Origin: Vulcanimicrobiota bacterium
GTDB taxonomy: Bacteria > Vulcanimicrobiota > Vulcanimicrobiia > Vulcanimicrobiales > Vulcanimicrobiaceae
Reading direction: 5' to 3'
Assembly: GCA_013289785.1 (NCBI GenBank)
Contig: JABCZE010000015.1
Coordinates: 1-12,873 of the forward strand
Length of the DNA: 12,873 nt
A program made the translations under genes and the position numbers. This document shows, piece after piece, positions 1 to 7,053 of this stretch; the first letter of the stretch is position 1, and every line of letters begins with the position of its first letter. Under the pieces are notes generated by a model. The model was not told the origin of the DNA and ran no database searches. It saw nothing but the letters and a program-made list of their open reading frames with translations.

Positions 1-928
1 CTTGCACGCTTTTGACGTGGGTTGCGGCTTTCTCGACGTACGAAGAACCACCGCCTCCACCGCCGCCGCCGCCGACGCCGCTCGTGCTCAGCGAGCCGGC
101 GCCGCCGCCGCCGCCACCGTAATAGCCGCCGCCGGCACCGCCGCCACTTCCGCCACCGCCACGGCCGCTGCCGCTACTGCTGGGACCGCTTCCGCCATTT
201 CCGCCGCGACCGCGCGCGCCGGGTTGGCCGGCATTTCCGTTCTGATAGTCGAAAAATCGCTGGCCGCCGGCACCGCCGCTTCCCCCCGCGCTTTGCGTGC
301 CGCCTCCGCCGCCGCAGCCATCCGGGCCGTCTCGGTAGCAGTCGCCGCCGCCGTTGGCGCCGATGCTTCCGCCGCCGGCTCCGCCGTTGCCGGTGCCGTA
401 AAAAACACTGGGACCGCCCCCGCCTCCGCCGCCGCCGGCGATGACGACGCGGTTCGCAAATTTATCGCCGCCCTGGCGAACGTCCGAGGCGCCGCCTCCG
501 CCGCCGCCGTTTCCGCCGCTTCCCTTGGTGCTGCCGCCGCTGCCGCCGCCATTGAATCCGCCGGCGGTCGCACCAGCGCCGCCAACGAAAACTTCAAGCT
601 TCTCGCCGGGCGTGACCGGGATCGTCGCTTTCACGCTGCCGCCGGTGGCACCCGAGGATTCACTGCCGTAGCCACCGGTCGAGCCGCTACCGCTTGCACC
701 GTCGGCGACAATTCTGATCGCCGTCACTCCGGCCGGCACTTGGAACGCCTGCCGGTGCCCGGTGTACTTGAACGTCTGCGAGTGCACCAACGCGAAGCCG
801 CCGCCGAATGCGCCTGCTTCCGGCAGTGTTCCGCTACTGCCGTGCGTCGAACACGCTGCGAGAAGCGCCGCTAATACGGCGCTCGACGTCACGCAGAGTG
901 CACTGCGGCCAAAACGTGTAATTTTCAT
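1..928 (-). CDS. Glycine-rich lipoprotein, ALK-like glycine-rich domain (partial, C-terminus beyond window)
   Basis: I translated this by hand. The frame opens at ATG 928-926 and stays open through at least 309 codons to the left window edge. AGGAGG (935-940) lies 6 nt before the ATG. Residues 1-25 form a lipoprotein signal with lipobox LAAC (Cys26), so an exported, lipid-anchored protein is expected. Residues about 48-82 (QTFKYTG..QAFQVPAGVTAIRIVADGA) match the opening strands of bacterial glycine-rich (Gly_rich/ALK-like) domains. The rest is dominated by Gly runs broken by Ser, Asn and Ala. Just before the edge it reads GGGGSSYVEKA, the usual closing motif of this domain, so probably only a short tail is missing. 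Two Cys lie in CYRDGPDGC. It is divergent from the sulfotransferase gene across 105 nt with no clear promoter. The function is unknown; a surface or matrix role is a guess. The Ala/Arg-rich frames on the other strand are shadows of the GGC repeats. Confidence 0.85.
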   Translation of the reverse strand, partial: MKITRFGRSALCVTSSAVLAALLAACSTHGSSGTLPEAGAFGGGFALVHSQTFKYTGHRQAFQVPAGVTAIRIVADGASGSGSTGGYGSESSGATGGSVKATIPVTPGEKLEVFVGGAGATAGGFNGGGSGGSTKGSGGNGGGGGGASDVRQGGDKFANRVVIAGGGGGGGGPSVFYGTGNGGAGGGSIGANGGGDCYRDGPDGCGGGGGTQSAGGSGGAGGQRFFDYQNGNAGQPGARGRGGNGGSGPSSSGSGRGGGGSGGGAGGGYYGGGGGGAGSLSTSGVGGGGGGGGGSSYVEKAATHVKSVQ

Positions 929-934
929 CGGCTG

Positions 935-940
935 CCTCCT
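935..940 (-). promoter_or_regulatory. Shine-Dalgarno AGGAGG of the glycine-rich lipoprotein gene
   Basis: The minus strand reads AGGAGG followed by 6 nt and then ATG at 928. This strong site fixes the start of a gene that is easy to miss because it has no stop codon in the window. Confidence 0.75.
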
Positions 941-1033
941 GAAGCCCAAACGGATCGGGGGCCGGTATGCGTTCGCCGCTGCGTCCCGGTTCCATCGCAA
1001 GAACCTGGCTGCTCGAAACTGAAGGAAGATTTT

Positions 1034-1699
1034 ATGTCGCTAACGGTCATTGGATCCGGCTTCGGCCGAACGGGGACGGCGTCGCTGAAGCGCGCGCTCG
1101 AGATGTTGGGCTTCGGCCCCTGTCACCACATGGAAGAAGTCATGGAGAATCCCTGCCAGGTGCCGCACTGGCAGGCGTTCGTTGCCGGAGAACCGGTCGA
1201 TTGGGGCGAGGTTTTCAAAGGCTATCGCGCCCAGGTCGATTGGCCGGGCGCCCACGTTTGGCGCGAACTCGCCGCGGCCTATCCCGATGCGAAGGTTATT
1301 CACTCAGTGCGCCCGGAGGATGCGTGGTGGAAGAGTTTTTCCGCCACGATCGGCCGCGTTCTTCTCAACTATAAAGAGATGCCGCTGCCCCCTCATTTTG
1401 CGGCGATGATGGAGGCGATGGAGATTGCGATCGTCGAGCGGACCTTCGACGGCGACCTTACGAATAAGGAGAGCGCCTTGGCGGCGTACCGGCGGCGTGC
1501 CGAAGAGGTTCGTGCGACGATTCCGCCCGAGCGGCTCTTGGTCTTCGACGTGGCCGAAGGTTGGGCACCGCTGTGTGCGTTCCTCAACTCGGCAATCCCC
1601 AACGAACCGTTTCCCCGCGTAAACTCAACCGACGAGTTTTTGCAGTTCTTTGATGAAGGCGAGCCGCTCCCGCCGACCCCAGAGCGCCGCCAACCTTAG
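1034..1699 (+). CDS. Sulfotransferase family protein (Sulfotransfer_4-like, P-loop fold)
   Basis: This 221-residue protein resembles the bacterial sulfotransferase family that transfers sulfate from PAPS to an unknown acceptor. Residues 5-18 hold the 5'-phosphosulfate loop (GSGFGRTGTASL). Residues 88-102 (VIHSVRPEDAWWKSF) match the strand and helix of the 3'-phosphate-binding segment, with Arg93. Residues 168-202 (LLVFDVAEGWAPLCAFL, then a Pro-rich FPRVNSTDEF stretch) match the family's C-terminal signature. There is no signal peptide, so it is cytosolic. The start is ATG 1034, preceded by GAAGGAAG at 1021-1028. The length is normal for the family. It leads the plus-strand run and lies 23 nt before the kelch lipoprotein gene. 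The substrate cannot be inferred, and sulfotransferase activity has not been shown for many members. Confidence 0.85.
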   Translation: MSLTVIGSGFGRTGTASLKRALEMLGFGPCHHMEEVMENPCQVPHWQAFVAGEPVDWGEVFKGYRAQVDWPGAHVWRELAAAYPDAKVIHSVRPEDAWWKSFSATIGRVLLNYKEMPLPPHFAAMMEAMEIAIVERTFDGDLTNKESALAAYRRRAEEVRATIPPERLLVFDVAEGWAPLCAFLNSAIPNEPFPRVNSTDEFLQFFDEGEPLPPTPERRQP

Positions 1700-1722
1700 A
1701 GGCTTCGTCCCACGAATCGAGT

Positions 1723-3291
1723 ATGCCCGAGGCTATGCTATTTCTCACTCGTTCGTTCGTTTTCGTCCGTGTGGCCGCAATCGCCGGCGTTACCGCATCG
1801 ATGCTCGCCGCTTGCGGCAGTCAATCTTCGCTACCGGGCGTGCCGTTGGGCACGTTCGCGCAAGGCGGTTCGCGGCTCGTCCGCGCGAACAGTTCGCCGC
1901 CGGTGCAGACGGCGCTCGAGTGGCTGATGACCGACGGTACCGTACTCGTTCAGTCGGCCAACAACGGCAACCAATGGTACAGCTACGCGCCGGACTCGTC
2001 CGGCAGCTACGCCGACGGAACCTGGAAGCAAGTTGCTTCAATGCCCGCGGGCTATAGTCCCGATGCGGGCGCCTCGCAAGTTCTTGCCGACGGCCGGCTC
2101 TGGTACAGCGGTGGCGAGTACAACAACAACCAGTTCACCCTGACCAATCTCGGCGCGGTCTACGACCCCGTGAAGAACACGTGGACGAAACTCGGTCATC
2201 CGTCGCGCTGGGACTGGATCGGTGACTCGCCCTCCACGATGCTGCCCGATAATCTCGTGCTCATCGGCGACAAGCTGCACCGGTGGGACGCAACCTATAA
2301 TCCCATTACGGATAAATGGGCGAAGGTCGGCGACACCGGCAAGGCCGATTTCAACGCCGAGGAAGGCTGGACGCTGCTCGCCGACGGCACAATCCTCACC
2401 GTGGACGTGAAGAACGACCCGGACTCCGAGATTTACAACCCCAGCACTCAAACGTGGAAGTCTGCGGGAGCCACACCCGTTATCCTCGCCTCGCACTGGG
2501 CCTCGGGCGGTTGCCTTCCATACGGTCCGAAGAAGAAAGATTGCTACAATCCGCCGGGTGAGATCGGCCCTGCCATTCTGCGTCCCGACGGCAGCGTCTT
2601 CGCGACCGGTTCGGGCGAAGGACCTAGCGGTTCGGGAACGGGGCACACCGCCATCTACTATTCCACCGGAAGCAAAGCCGGCACTTGGGCCAAAGGTCCC
2701 GATTTCCCCGACGAGGACAACGCCGGCGATTCGTTCGGCCTTCTCGAGCCCAACGGGAACGTGATGGTCTTCGGTGACGGCGGCGGCGTCTACGAGTTCA
2801 ACGGAACCACGTTCACGGCGATGAGCGGCGTGCCGTCCTGCCCGCCGGTTCTGCTGCCGACGGGGCAAGTCGGGCTCTTCTGCTCGTCCTCAATCCAGCT
2901 GTACACGCCGAAGGGCTCGCCGAAATCGAGCTGGGCGCCCACGATCAAATCGTATCCGAAAAGCGTCGCGCCAGGCAGTTCTTACAAGATCACCGGCACG
3001 CAGTTCAACGGGCTATCGCAGGCCGAAGCCTTCGGCGACGAATACCAAACCGCGACGAACTATCCGCTGGTTCGCATCACCAACAACGCGAGCGGCAACG
3101 TAGTCTACGCACGCACGCACGATCACAGCACGATGGGCGTCGCCACCGGCTCGAAGGTCGTTTCGACCACCTTCGACGTCCCGTCGACCATCGGCTCGGG
3201 CGCCGGCACCCTGGTCGTCATCGCCAACGGTATCGCGTCCAAACCCGTCAAAGTGACGGTCTCGTCGGCGCGCCGAACGCACCGCCGATAA
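1723..3291 (+). CDS. Kelch-like beta-propeller lipoprotein with galactose-oxidase-like C-terminal domain
   Basis: This 522-residue exported protein has lipobox MLAAC (Cys31 counted from ATG 1723). About seven kelch-like blades lie at residues ~70-396. They show recurring patterns such as ADGRLWYSGGEY, YDPVKNTWTKL, LADGTILTVD, YNPSTQTWKS, LRPDGSVFATGSG and PNGNVMVFGDGG. Residues ~405-515 form an Ig-like domain resembling the C-terminal domain of galactose/glyoxal oxidases (APTIKSYPKSVAPGSSYKI, then YARTHDHSTMGVATG). I cannot identify the full copper site of galactose oxidase (no clear Tyr-His pair), so enzymatic activity is doubtful and a binding or scaffold role is equally possible. Start: ATG 1723 or ATG 1735 are both possible with weak ribosome sites, and both keep the lipobox. 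It lies 14 nt before the next lipoprotein gene, so the two are probably cotranscribed. Confidence 0.82.
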   Translation: MPEAMLFLTRSFVFVRVAAIAGVTASMLAACGSQSSLPGVPLGTFAQGGSRLVRANSSPPVQTALEWLMTDGTVLVQSANNGNQWYSYAPDSSGSYADGTWKQVASMPAGYSPDAGASQVLADGRLWYSGGEYNNNQFTLTNLGAVYDPVKNTWTKLGHPSRWDWIGDSPSTMLPDNLVLIGDKLHRWDATYNPITDKWAKVGDTGKADFNAEEGWTLLADGTILTVDVKNDPDSEIYNPSTQTWKSAGATPVILASHWASGGCLPYGPKKKDCYNPPGEIGPAILRPDGSVFATGSGEGPSGSGTGHTAIYYSTGSKAGTWAKGPDFPDEDNAGDSFGLLEPNGNVMVFGDGGGVYEFNGTTFTAMSGVPSCPPVLLPTGQVGLFCSSSIQLYTPKGSPKSSWAPTIKSYPKSVAPGSSYKITGTQFNGLSQAEAFGDEYQTATNYPLVRITNNASGNVVYARTHDHSTMGVATGSKVVSTTFDVPSTIGSGAGTLVVIANGIASKPVKVTVSSARRTHRR

Positions 3292-3298
3292 AGAGGAG
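3292..3298 (+). promoter_or_regulatory. Shine-Dalgarno AGAGGAG in the 14-nt gap between the two propeller genes
   Basis: AGAGGAG directly follows the TAA of the kelch lipoprotein gene (3289-3291) and lies 7 nt before ATG 3306. The tight packing supports cotranscription and possibly coupled translation of the two propeller lipoproteins. Confidence 0.7.
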
Positions 3299-3305
3299 CG
3301 CCGGC

Positions 3306-6068
3306 ATGAGGAGTTACTCGAGATCGATTTACTCGGCGCTAGCCGCAATCGCGAGCCTCGCTTTGGCTGCGGGCTGCGCGGGGTCGCCAACAGCGACGAG
3401 CCCGCTGGTGCCAACCGGATCGCACGCGGTTGCCGCTGTTCCCGCTCGGGGCTCTTCGATCGCTTCCGATGCGCAAACGCGCGACCTGCTCTACGTGTCG
3501 GATCGCAAGGATGGTGGCGTCTCGGTCTACTCGTTCCCCGGAGGCAACCTCCAGGGCCGGCTTCCCAACATACGGGCCAACGGTCTCTGCTCCAACAAGA
3601 ACGGCGACGTCTTCATCCCGCAAGGCGACGAAGTCATCGAGTACGCCCACAACGGCTCCCGGCCGATCGCCGTATTTCATAACTCGCCCGGAGGCGACGC
3701 CCAGTTCTGTGCGGTCGACCCTGCGACCGGAAACCTCGCCGTTTCGGGAGGTTCATCGGGCGTTGCAATCTACGCGGATGCCAAAACCGGCGCCAAGGTT
3801 TACCGAACGGTGCACGGCGATCTCTATCGGTCCGTCGCCTACGACGGCGAAGGCAATCTCTTCGTTGAGAGCGCGAACCGCAATCTCGTCGAACTTCCGA
3901 AGGGCGATACGCGATTGCGCGAGGTCACGTGGAACGGGATGCGTCCGAGGCACGTTGGCGCGATCCAATGGGACGGCGAGTACCTCGCGGTAGAGAGCCC
4001 GGGAACCGGTTCAACTCCTGCGACGGTTTATCGTTATGCCGTGAGCGGAACGGAAGCTAAGCTCGCCGGCGAAACCGCGTTACACGGCGCGCACGCCCCT
4101 CAGCAGTTTTTTATTCACGCAGGACAGCTCGTCGCGCCCGGCCCCACCGGAGTAGCGTTCTATGATTACCCGGAGGGCGGCAGCCCCGTGAAGGTTGTCA
4201 AAGATGCCAGCGAACCGCAGTTCGCAACGGTTAGCCGAGCTCCGGCGCAAGAGTTTGCAGTCACCACCTATCACTACGACAACCTGCGAACGGGCTGGAA
4301 CAACAGCGAGTCGTCGTTGACGTATCGCAGCGTCAGCAAAGGTTCCTTCGGGCTCCTGAAGGCCGTGGCGCTCGACGATCAAGTCGATTCTCAGCCGCTC
4401 GTCGTCCCAAATGAAGCGACGACACGCGGCGCGACGCAGGGTACGTACGACGTGGCGTATGTTGCGACAGAAAACGATACGGTCTACGCGATCGATGCAT
4501 CGACTGGAACAGTTCTCTTCCAGCAGAGTTTGGGGACTCCGGTTCAGACGCCCTTGAGTTGCAACAACAACGGTCCGAACGTGGGCATCACCAGTACGCC
4601 AGTTGTCGACCTGTCGGCCAACGTCATGTACGTCATCGCCTATACCATGGAAAGCGGGACGCCGACGTATCGAATTCACGAGCTTAGCCTGTCAAATCTC
4701 ACCGACGTCATACCGTCGGTCGTGGTTTCTGCGTCGCACACCTTGACGAATGGCGCACTCTTTGCATTCAACGCAACGTACCAGCGGCAACGCCCGGCGC
4801 TGCTCCAGGCCAACGGCAACATCTACGCAGGATTCGGCAGCTTCTGCGACTACGCCGCCTCAAACTCGCGCGGCTGGCTTCTCGGCTGGCAGGCGGGAAG
4901 CCTTACGCCGCTTCCCGCGAACCGGCTGAACGACATGCTCTTTACGTCGCCCGACGCGTTCTTCTTGTCGTCCATTTGGATGTCGGGGTACGGCCCCGCA
5001 GCCGATTCGTCGGGCAACGTCTACTTCGTTACCGGGAACTCGGACTATTCTGGAAATACCTATAACGGCGTCACGAACATTCCAGAGAGCGTCGTCAAGG
5101 TCAGTGCCGACCTGGGCAACCTCCTAAGTGTTTTTACTCCTTCGAACGTTGCGTACCTCGACGAGACCGATAACGATTTCGGATCGGGTGGGGTGCTGCT
5201 GCTGCCGACGCTTAAGTCCTCGATCCCGCTAGCCGCGGCAGCCGGCAAATATGGAACGATGTACTTGCTCGATCGGAATAGTTTGGGTGGATACAGCCAA
5301 TATTCGAACAACGACCTCGCCGAAGCGCAAGTCGGCGGATGCTGGTGTGGGCAATCATACTTCGCCTCGAAAGGGCACCAGCGCATCGTAGCCAGCGGCG
5401 GTAACGAGGTGACTGTCTGGAATGTTAAAGATTCCTCGTCGGTGAGCTTGAACTTGAGCGCAACTTCGCCGGGGCTGCCCGGCGGGCAGGACCCGGGTTT
5501 CTTTACCAGCATCTCGTCGACGCGGCAGGGCCGCAACGCCATCATTTGGGCTCTCGCGCGTCCGGCCTATACGCCTGGCACCATGAGCCTCTTCGCGTTC
5601 GCGTCTGAGCCCAAGCACGGAAGCACGCAGCTGCAAACGCTCTATCAGGGTACGGCCGGATACTGGGACGCAACGAATGGAGACGCAAATCTCGTTCCCG
5701 TCGTAGCAAACGGCAAAGTGTACGTTGCGTCCTACGAGCAACTCGACATCTTTGGGCTCGGAGGCTCGGGCGCGAAGCCTTTAGTACCTCGGGTCCGCCC
5801 GGTGGCGTTCCGCGGTACGCTCCGCGCCCCTCACGAAGTTACGGGGACGCTCGTCAGGATAAACGGCTCGTTCCTGACTTTGCTGACGCGCACCGGAAAA
5901 CTCGTTCGCGCCGACGACTCCGACGCGTTTCGGCACGAGCGAACTGGCGACTTGGTTCCGGGCGAACCCTTCAACGTCAGGGGAACCTACGATGCTGCCG
6001 GCGTTCTGCACGCCGTCGCCATCGTACGCGCAAAGCCCTCGCAAACATCGTGGTTCCCGGACCGCTAG
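3306..6068 (+). CDS. Double beta-propeller lipoprotein: NHL/SMP-30-like plus PQQ-like propeller plus C-terminal OB-like domain
   Basis: This 920-residue exported lipoprotein has a signal ending in LAAGC (Cys24). Residues ~58-315 look like an NHL/SMP-30-type propeller with short repeats (LLYVSDRKDGGVSVYSF, GDVFIPQGDEVIEYA, GNLAVSGGSSGVAIY, GNLFVESANRNLVELP). Residues ~318-820 form a PQQ-like propeller opening with TTYHYDNLRTGWNNSESSLT. It contains blade motifs such as DTVYAIDASTGTVLF, NVYFVTGNSDYSG and GKVYVASYEQLDIFG, and GGCWCGQSYF at 678-687. Residues ~833-910 are a small domain (FRGTLRAPHEVTGTLVRING, GEPFNVRGTYDAAGVLHAVA) resembling OB-like DUF5666 modules. Start ATG 3306 follows AGAGGAG by 7 nt. 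I see no residues that establish PQQ binding or catalysis, and many members of this fold only bind or scaffold. The C-terminal domain assignment is the least certain part. Confidence 0.8.
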   Translation: MRSYSRSIYSALAAIASLALAAGCAGSPTATSPLVPTGSHAVAAVPARGSSIASDAQTRDLLYVSDRKDGGVSVYSFPGGNLQGRLPNIRANGLCSNKNGDVFIPQGDEVIEYAHNGSRPIAVFHNSPGGDAQFCAVDPATGNLAVSGGSSGVAIYADAKTGAKVYRTVHGDLYRSVAYDGEGNLFVESANRNLVELPKGDTRLREVTWNGMRPRHVGAIQWDGEYLAVESPGTGSTPATVYRYAVSGTEAKLAGETALHGAHAPQQFFIHAGQLVAPGPTGVAFYDYPEGGSPVKVVKDASEPQFATVSRAPAQEFAVTTYHYDNLRTGWNNSESSLTYRSVSKGSFGLLKAVALDDQVDSQPLVVPNEATTRGATQGTYDVAYVATENDTVYAIDASTGTVLFQQSLGTPVQTPLSCNNNGPNVGITSTPVVDLSANVMYVIAYTMESGTPTYRIHELSLSNLTDVIPSVVVSASHTLTNGALFAFNATYQRQRPALLQANGNIYAGFGSFCDYAASNSRGWLLGWQAGSLTPLPANRLNDMLFTSPDAFFLSSIWMSGYGPAADSSGNVYFVTGNSDYSGNTYNGVTNIPESVVKVSADLGNLLSVFTPSNVAYLDETDNDFGSGGVLLLPTLKSSIPLAAAAGKYGTMYLLDRNSLGGYSQYSNNDLAEAQVGGCWCGQSYFASKGHQRIVASGGNEVTVWNVKDSSSVSLNLSATSPGLPGGQDPGFFTSISSTRQGRNAIIWALARPAYTPGTMSLFAFASEPKHGSTQLQTLYQGTAGYWDATNGDANLVPVVANGKVYVASYEQLDIFGLGGSGAKPLVPRVRPVAFRGTLRAPHEVTGTLVRINGSFLTLLTRTGKLVRADDSDAFRHERTGDLVPGEPFNVRGTYDAAGVLHAVAIVRAKPSQTSWFPDR

Positions 6069-6085
6069 TTTCGCAACAGCACTCT

Positions 6086-6118
6086 TGAAACATGGCGGCG
6101 CCGGCTGCGTATGTTTCA
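6086..6118. repeat. 8-bp perfect inverted repeat upstream of the CPBP protease gene
   Basis: Arms TGAAACAT (6086-6093) and ATGTTTCA (6111-6118) are perfect reverse complements separated by 17 nt. The dyad lies between the stop of the 920-residue lipoprotein gene (6068) and the ribosome site of the next gene (6121-6130). There is no T-tract after it, so it is a poor intrinsic terminator. An operator or a 5' RNA hairpin close to the ribosome site is more likely. TTGAAA at 6085-6090 also resembles a -35 box, but the best -10 (TATGTT, 6110-6115) is 19 nt away and unconvincing. Confidence 0.5.
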
Positions 6119-6120
6119 CT

Positions 6121-6130
6121 AAAAGGAGAG
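6121..6130 (+). promoter_or_regulatory. Shine-Dalgarno AAAAGGAGAG deciding the GTG start of the CPBP gene
   Basis: AGGAGA (6124-6129) is 7 nt before GTG 6137. The in-frame ATG at 6092 has no ribosome site and would place the inverted repeat inside the coding sequence, so GTG 6137 is preferred. Confidence 0.7.
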
Positions 6131-6136
6131 CGAGTT

Positions 6137-6964
6137 GTGAGCCTTCGTGAAGTGCTTAGGCGCATTGGCGTCATGCTGGGCGGCATGGCCGTGCTGGCGG
6201 CCGTTGTTTTTGGCGCACAGCAAGTCCTTCGCCATAGAATTCCCGTCGGACTCGAGGCCATCGTGCTCCTGGCGCTCGCGTTTGGGGTCTACGTACTCTA
6301 CGTCCGTCTGACCGAACGGCGGCGAGTCGACGAGCTGGCGCCCGCGGTGCTGCTGCCGCAAACCCTGCTGGGGCTGGCAATCGGCGTCGCGATCTTTACG
6401 ACCGTCATTGGTTTGCTCGTACTGACGGGCACGTATCACTATCAAAGCTACACGTTCGTTCCGGGCCTTCTTACCGCATTTGCCGTGACCGCCGTCGGCG
6501 CTGTGCGAGAGGAGCTATTCTTTCGCGGCTTTCTCTTTCGCGTAGTTCAGTCGATCGGCGGCACGTGGGTCGGCGTCGCCGTATCCGCAGTCATCTTTGG
6601 CGCGCTTCATTTGCTAAATCCGCACGCCACGATCCTGAGCGCGGTCGCGATCGCGATCGAGGCGGGAATCCTTCTCGCGGTAGCCTATACGGCAAGCCGG
6701 CATCTATGGCTCCCTATCGGGATTCACATCGCTTGGAACTTCACCGAGGGCAGCGTCTTCGGCGTGGCGGTCTCCGGGCACGCCGCGGTGCCAAGCCTGA
6801 TTCACGGTACGCTAACCGGTCCGGCGCTACGTTCGGGAGGCTCCTTTGGGATAGAGGCTTCGGGATTCGCGGTGCTCGTCTGCTGCGTTGCGTCCGCACT
6901 GATCGTCGCGTACGCGCTGCGCAAGGGACTGGTAGTTCCCTTTGCTCCGACCGCGGTGCGTTAA
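6137..6964 (+). CDS. CPBP family intramembrane glutamic endopeptidase (CAAX/Abdb-type, PF02517)
   Basis: From GTG 6137 this is a 275-residue polytopic membrane protein. It carries all three CPBP motifs: E125-E126-xxx-R130 (VREELFFRGF), F154-xxx-H158 (IFGALHL) and H197-xxx-N201 (GIHIAWNF). In this family the Glu pair and His residues form the intramembrane active site related to Rce1. Hydrophobic stretches at about 12-28, 38-57, 72-97, 108-122, 144-162, 166-184 and 240-260 fit the usual membrane topology. The start rests on AGGAGA 7 nt upstream; an in-frame ATG at 6092 would add 15 residues. Bacterial CPBP proteins serve in bacteriocin self-immunity, prenyl-protein processing or unknown roles; here the neighbour is a Flp pilin gene. 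The substrate cannot be read from the sequence. Confidence 0.88.
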   Translation: MSLREVLRRIGVMLGGMAVLAAVVFGAQQVLRHRIPVGLEAIVLLALAFGVYVLYVRLTERRRVDELAPAVLLPQTLLGLAIGVAIFTTVIGLLVLTGTYHYQSYTFVPGLLTAFAVTAVGAVREELFFRGFLFRVVQSIGGTWVGVAVSAVIFGALHLLNPHATILSAVAIAIEAGILLAVAYTASRHLWLPIGIHIAWNFTEGSVFGVAVSGHAAVPSLIHGTLTGPALRSGGSFGIEASGFAVLVCCVASALIVAYALRKGLVVPFAPTAVR

Positions 6965-7053
6965 TGAAAGGGGCGCGGTTGGCCGATTATAGAGGTATCG
7001 GCAGCCATTTAGGCGGCCGCTACTGGCTCGCGCCTTGGAAGGAGATGGAATGA
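6964..7053 (+). CDS. Possible 29-codon coupled small ORF between the CPBP and Flp genes
   Basis: ATG 6964 overlaps the TAA of the CPBP gene (TAATG). The frame ends at TGA 7051-7053, overlapping the ATG of the Flp gene (ATGA). The product would be 29 residues, starting MKGARLADYRGIGSHLGG and ending WLAPWKEME. It has no strong ribosome site of its own, so translation would have to be coupled to the upstream gene. The double stop/start overlap is suggestive but may be chance in an 85-nt spacer. I recognise no family. Confidence 0.25.
   Translation: MKGARLADYRGIGSHLGGRYWLAPWKEME
6982..7002 (+). repeat. Short hairpin in the CPBP-Flp spacer
   Basis: GCCGAT (6982-6987) and ATCGGC (6997-7002) can pair around a 9-nt loop (TATAGAGGT). 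No T-tract follows. It could be an RNA processing or stability element; a 6-bp stem of this kind can also occur by chance. Confidence 0.25.
7039..7044 (+). promoter_or_regulatory. Shine-Dalgarno AAGGAG setting the Flp start
   Basis: AAGGAG is 5 nt before ATG 7050. An in-frame TTG at 7035 would put this site inside the gene, so ATG 7050 is preferred. Confidence 0.7.

Noticed and set aside
88..597. Minus-strand 169-codon Ala-rich frame
   Set aside because: It overlaps the glycine-rich gene in another frame of the same strand. The GGC repeat reads as Ala (GCG) when shifted; no ribosome site or signal.
2..874. Long open plus-strand frame (290 codons), Ala-rich
   Set aside because: It lies exactly antisense, codon for codon, to the glycine-rich lipoprotein; GCC runs are the complement of GGC Gly codons, so openness is a by-product. 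It has no homology-like features.
2038..2868. Minus-strand 276-codon frame across the kelch gene
   Set aside because: Antisense to clear propeller repeats, rich in Arg/Gly/Val with no domain pattern; typical of a high-GC shadow frame.
4080..4679. Minus-strand 199-codon frame inside the 920-residue gene
   Set aside because: Antisense to the strongly patterned PQQ-like propeller; Arg-rich, no start signal or family features.
6085..6115. Sigma-70-like promoter TTGAAA / TATGTT before the CPBP gene
   Set aside because: Spacing is 19 nt and the -10 is poor; the overlap with the inverted repeat explains the TTGAAA sequence at least as well.
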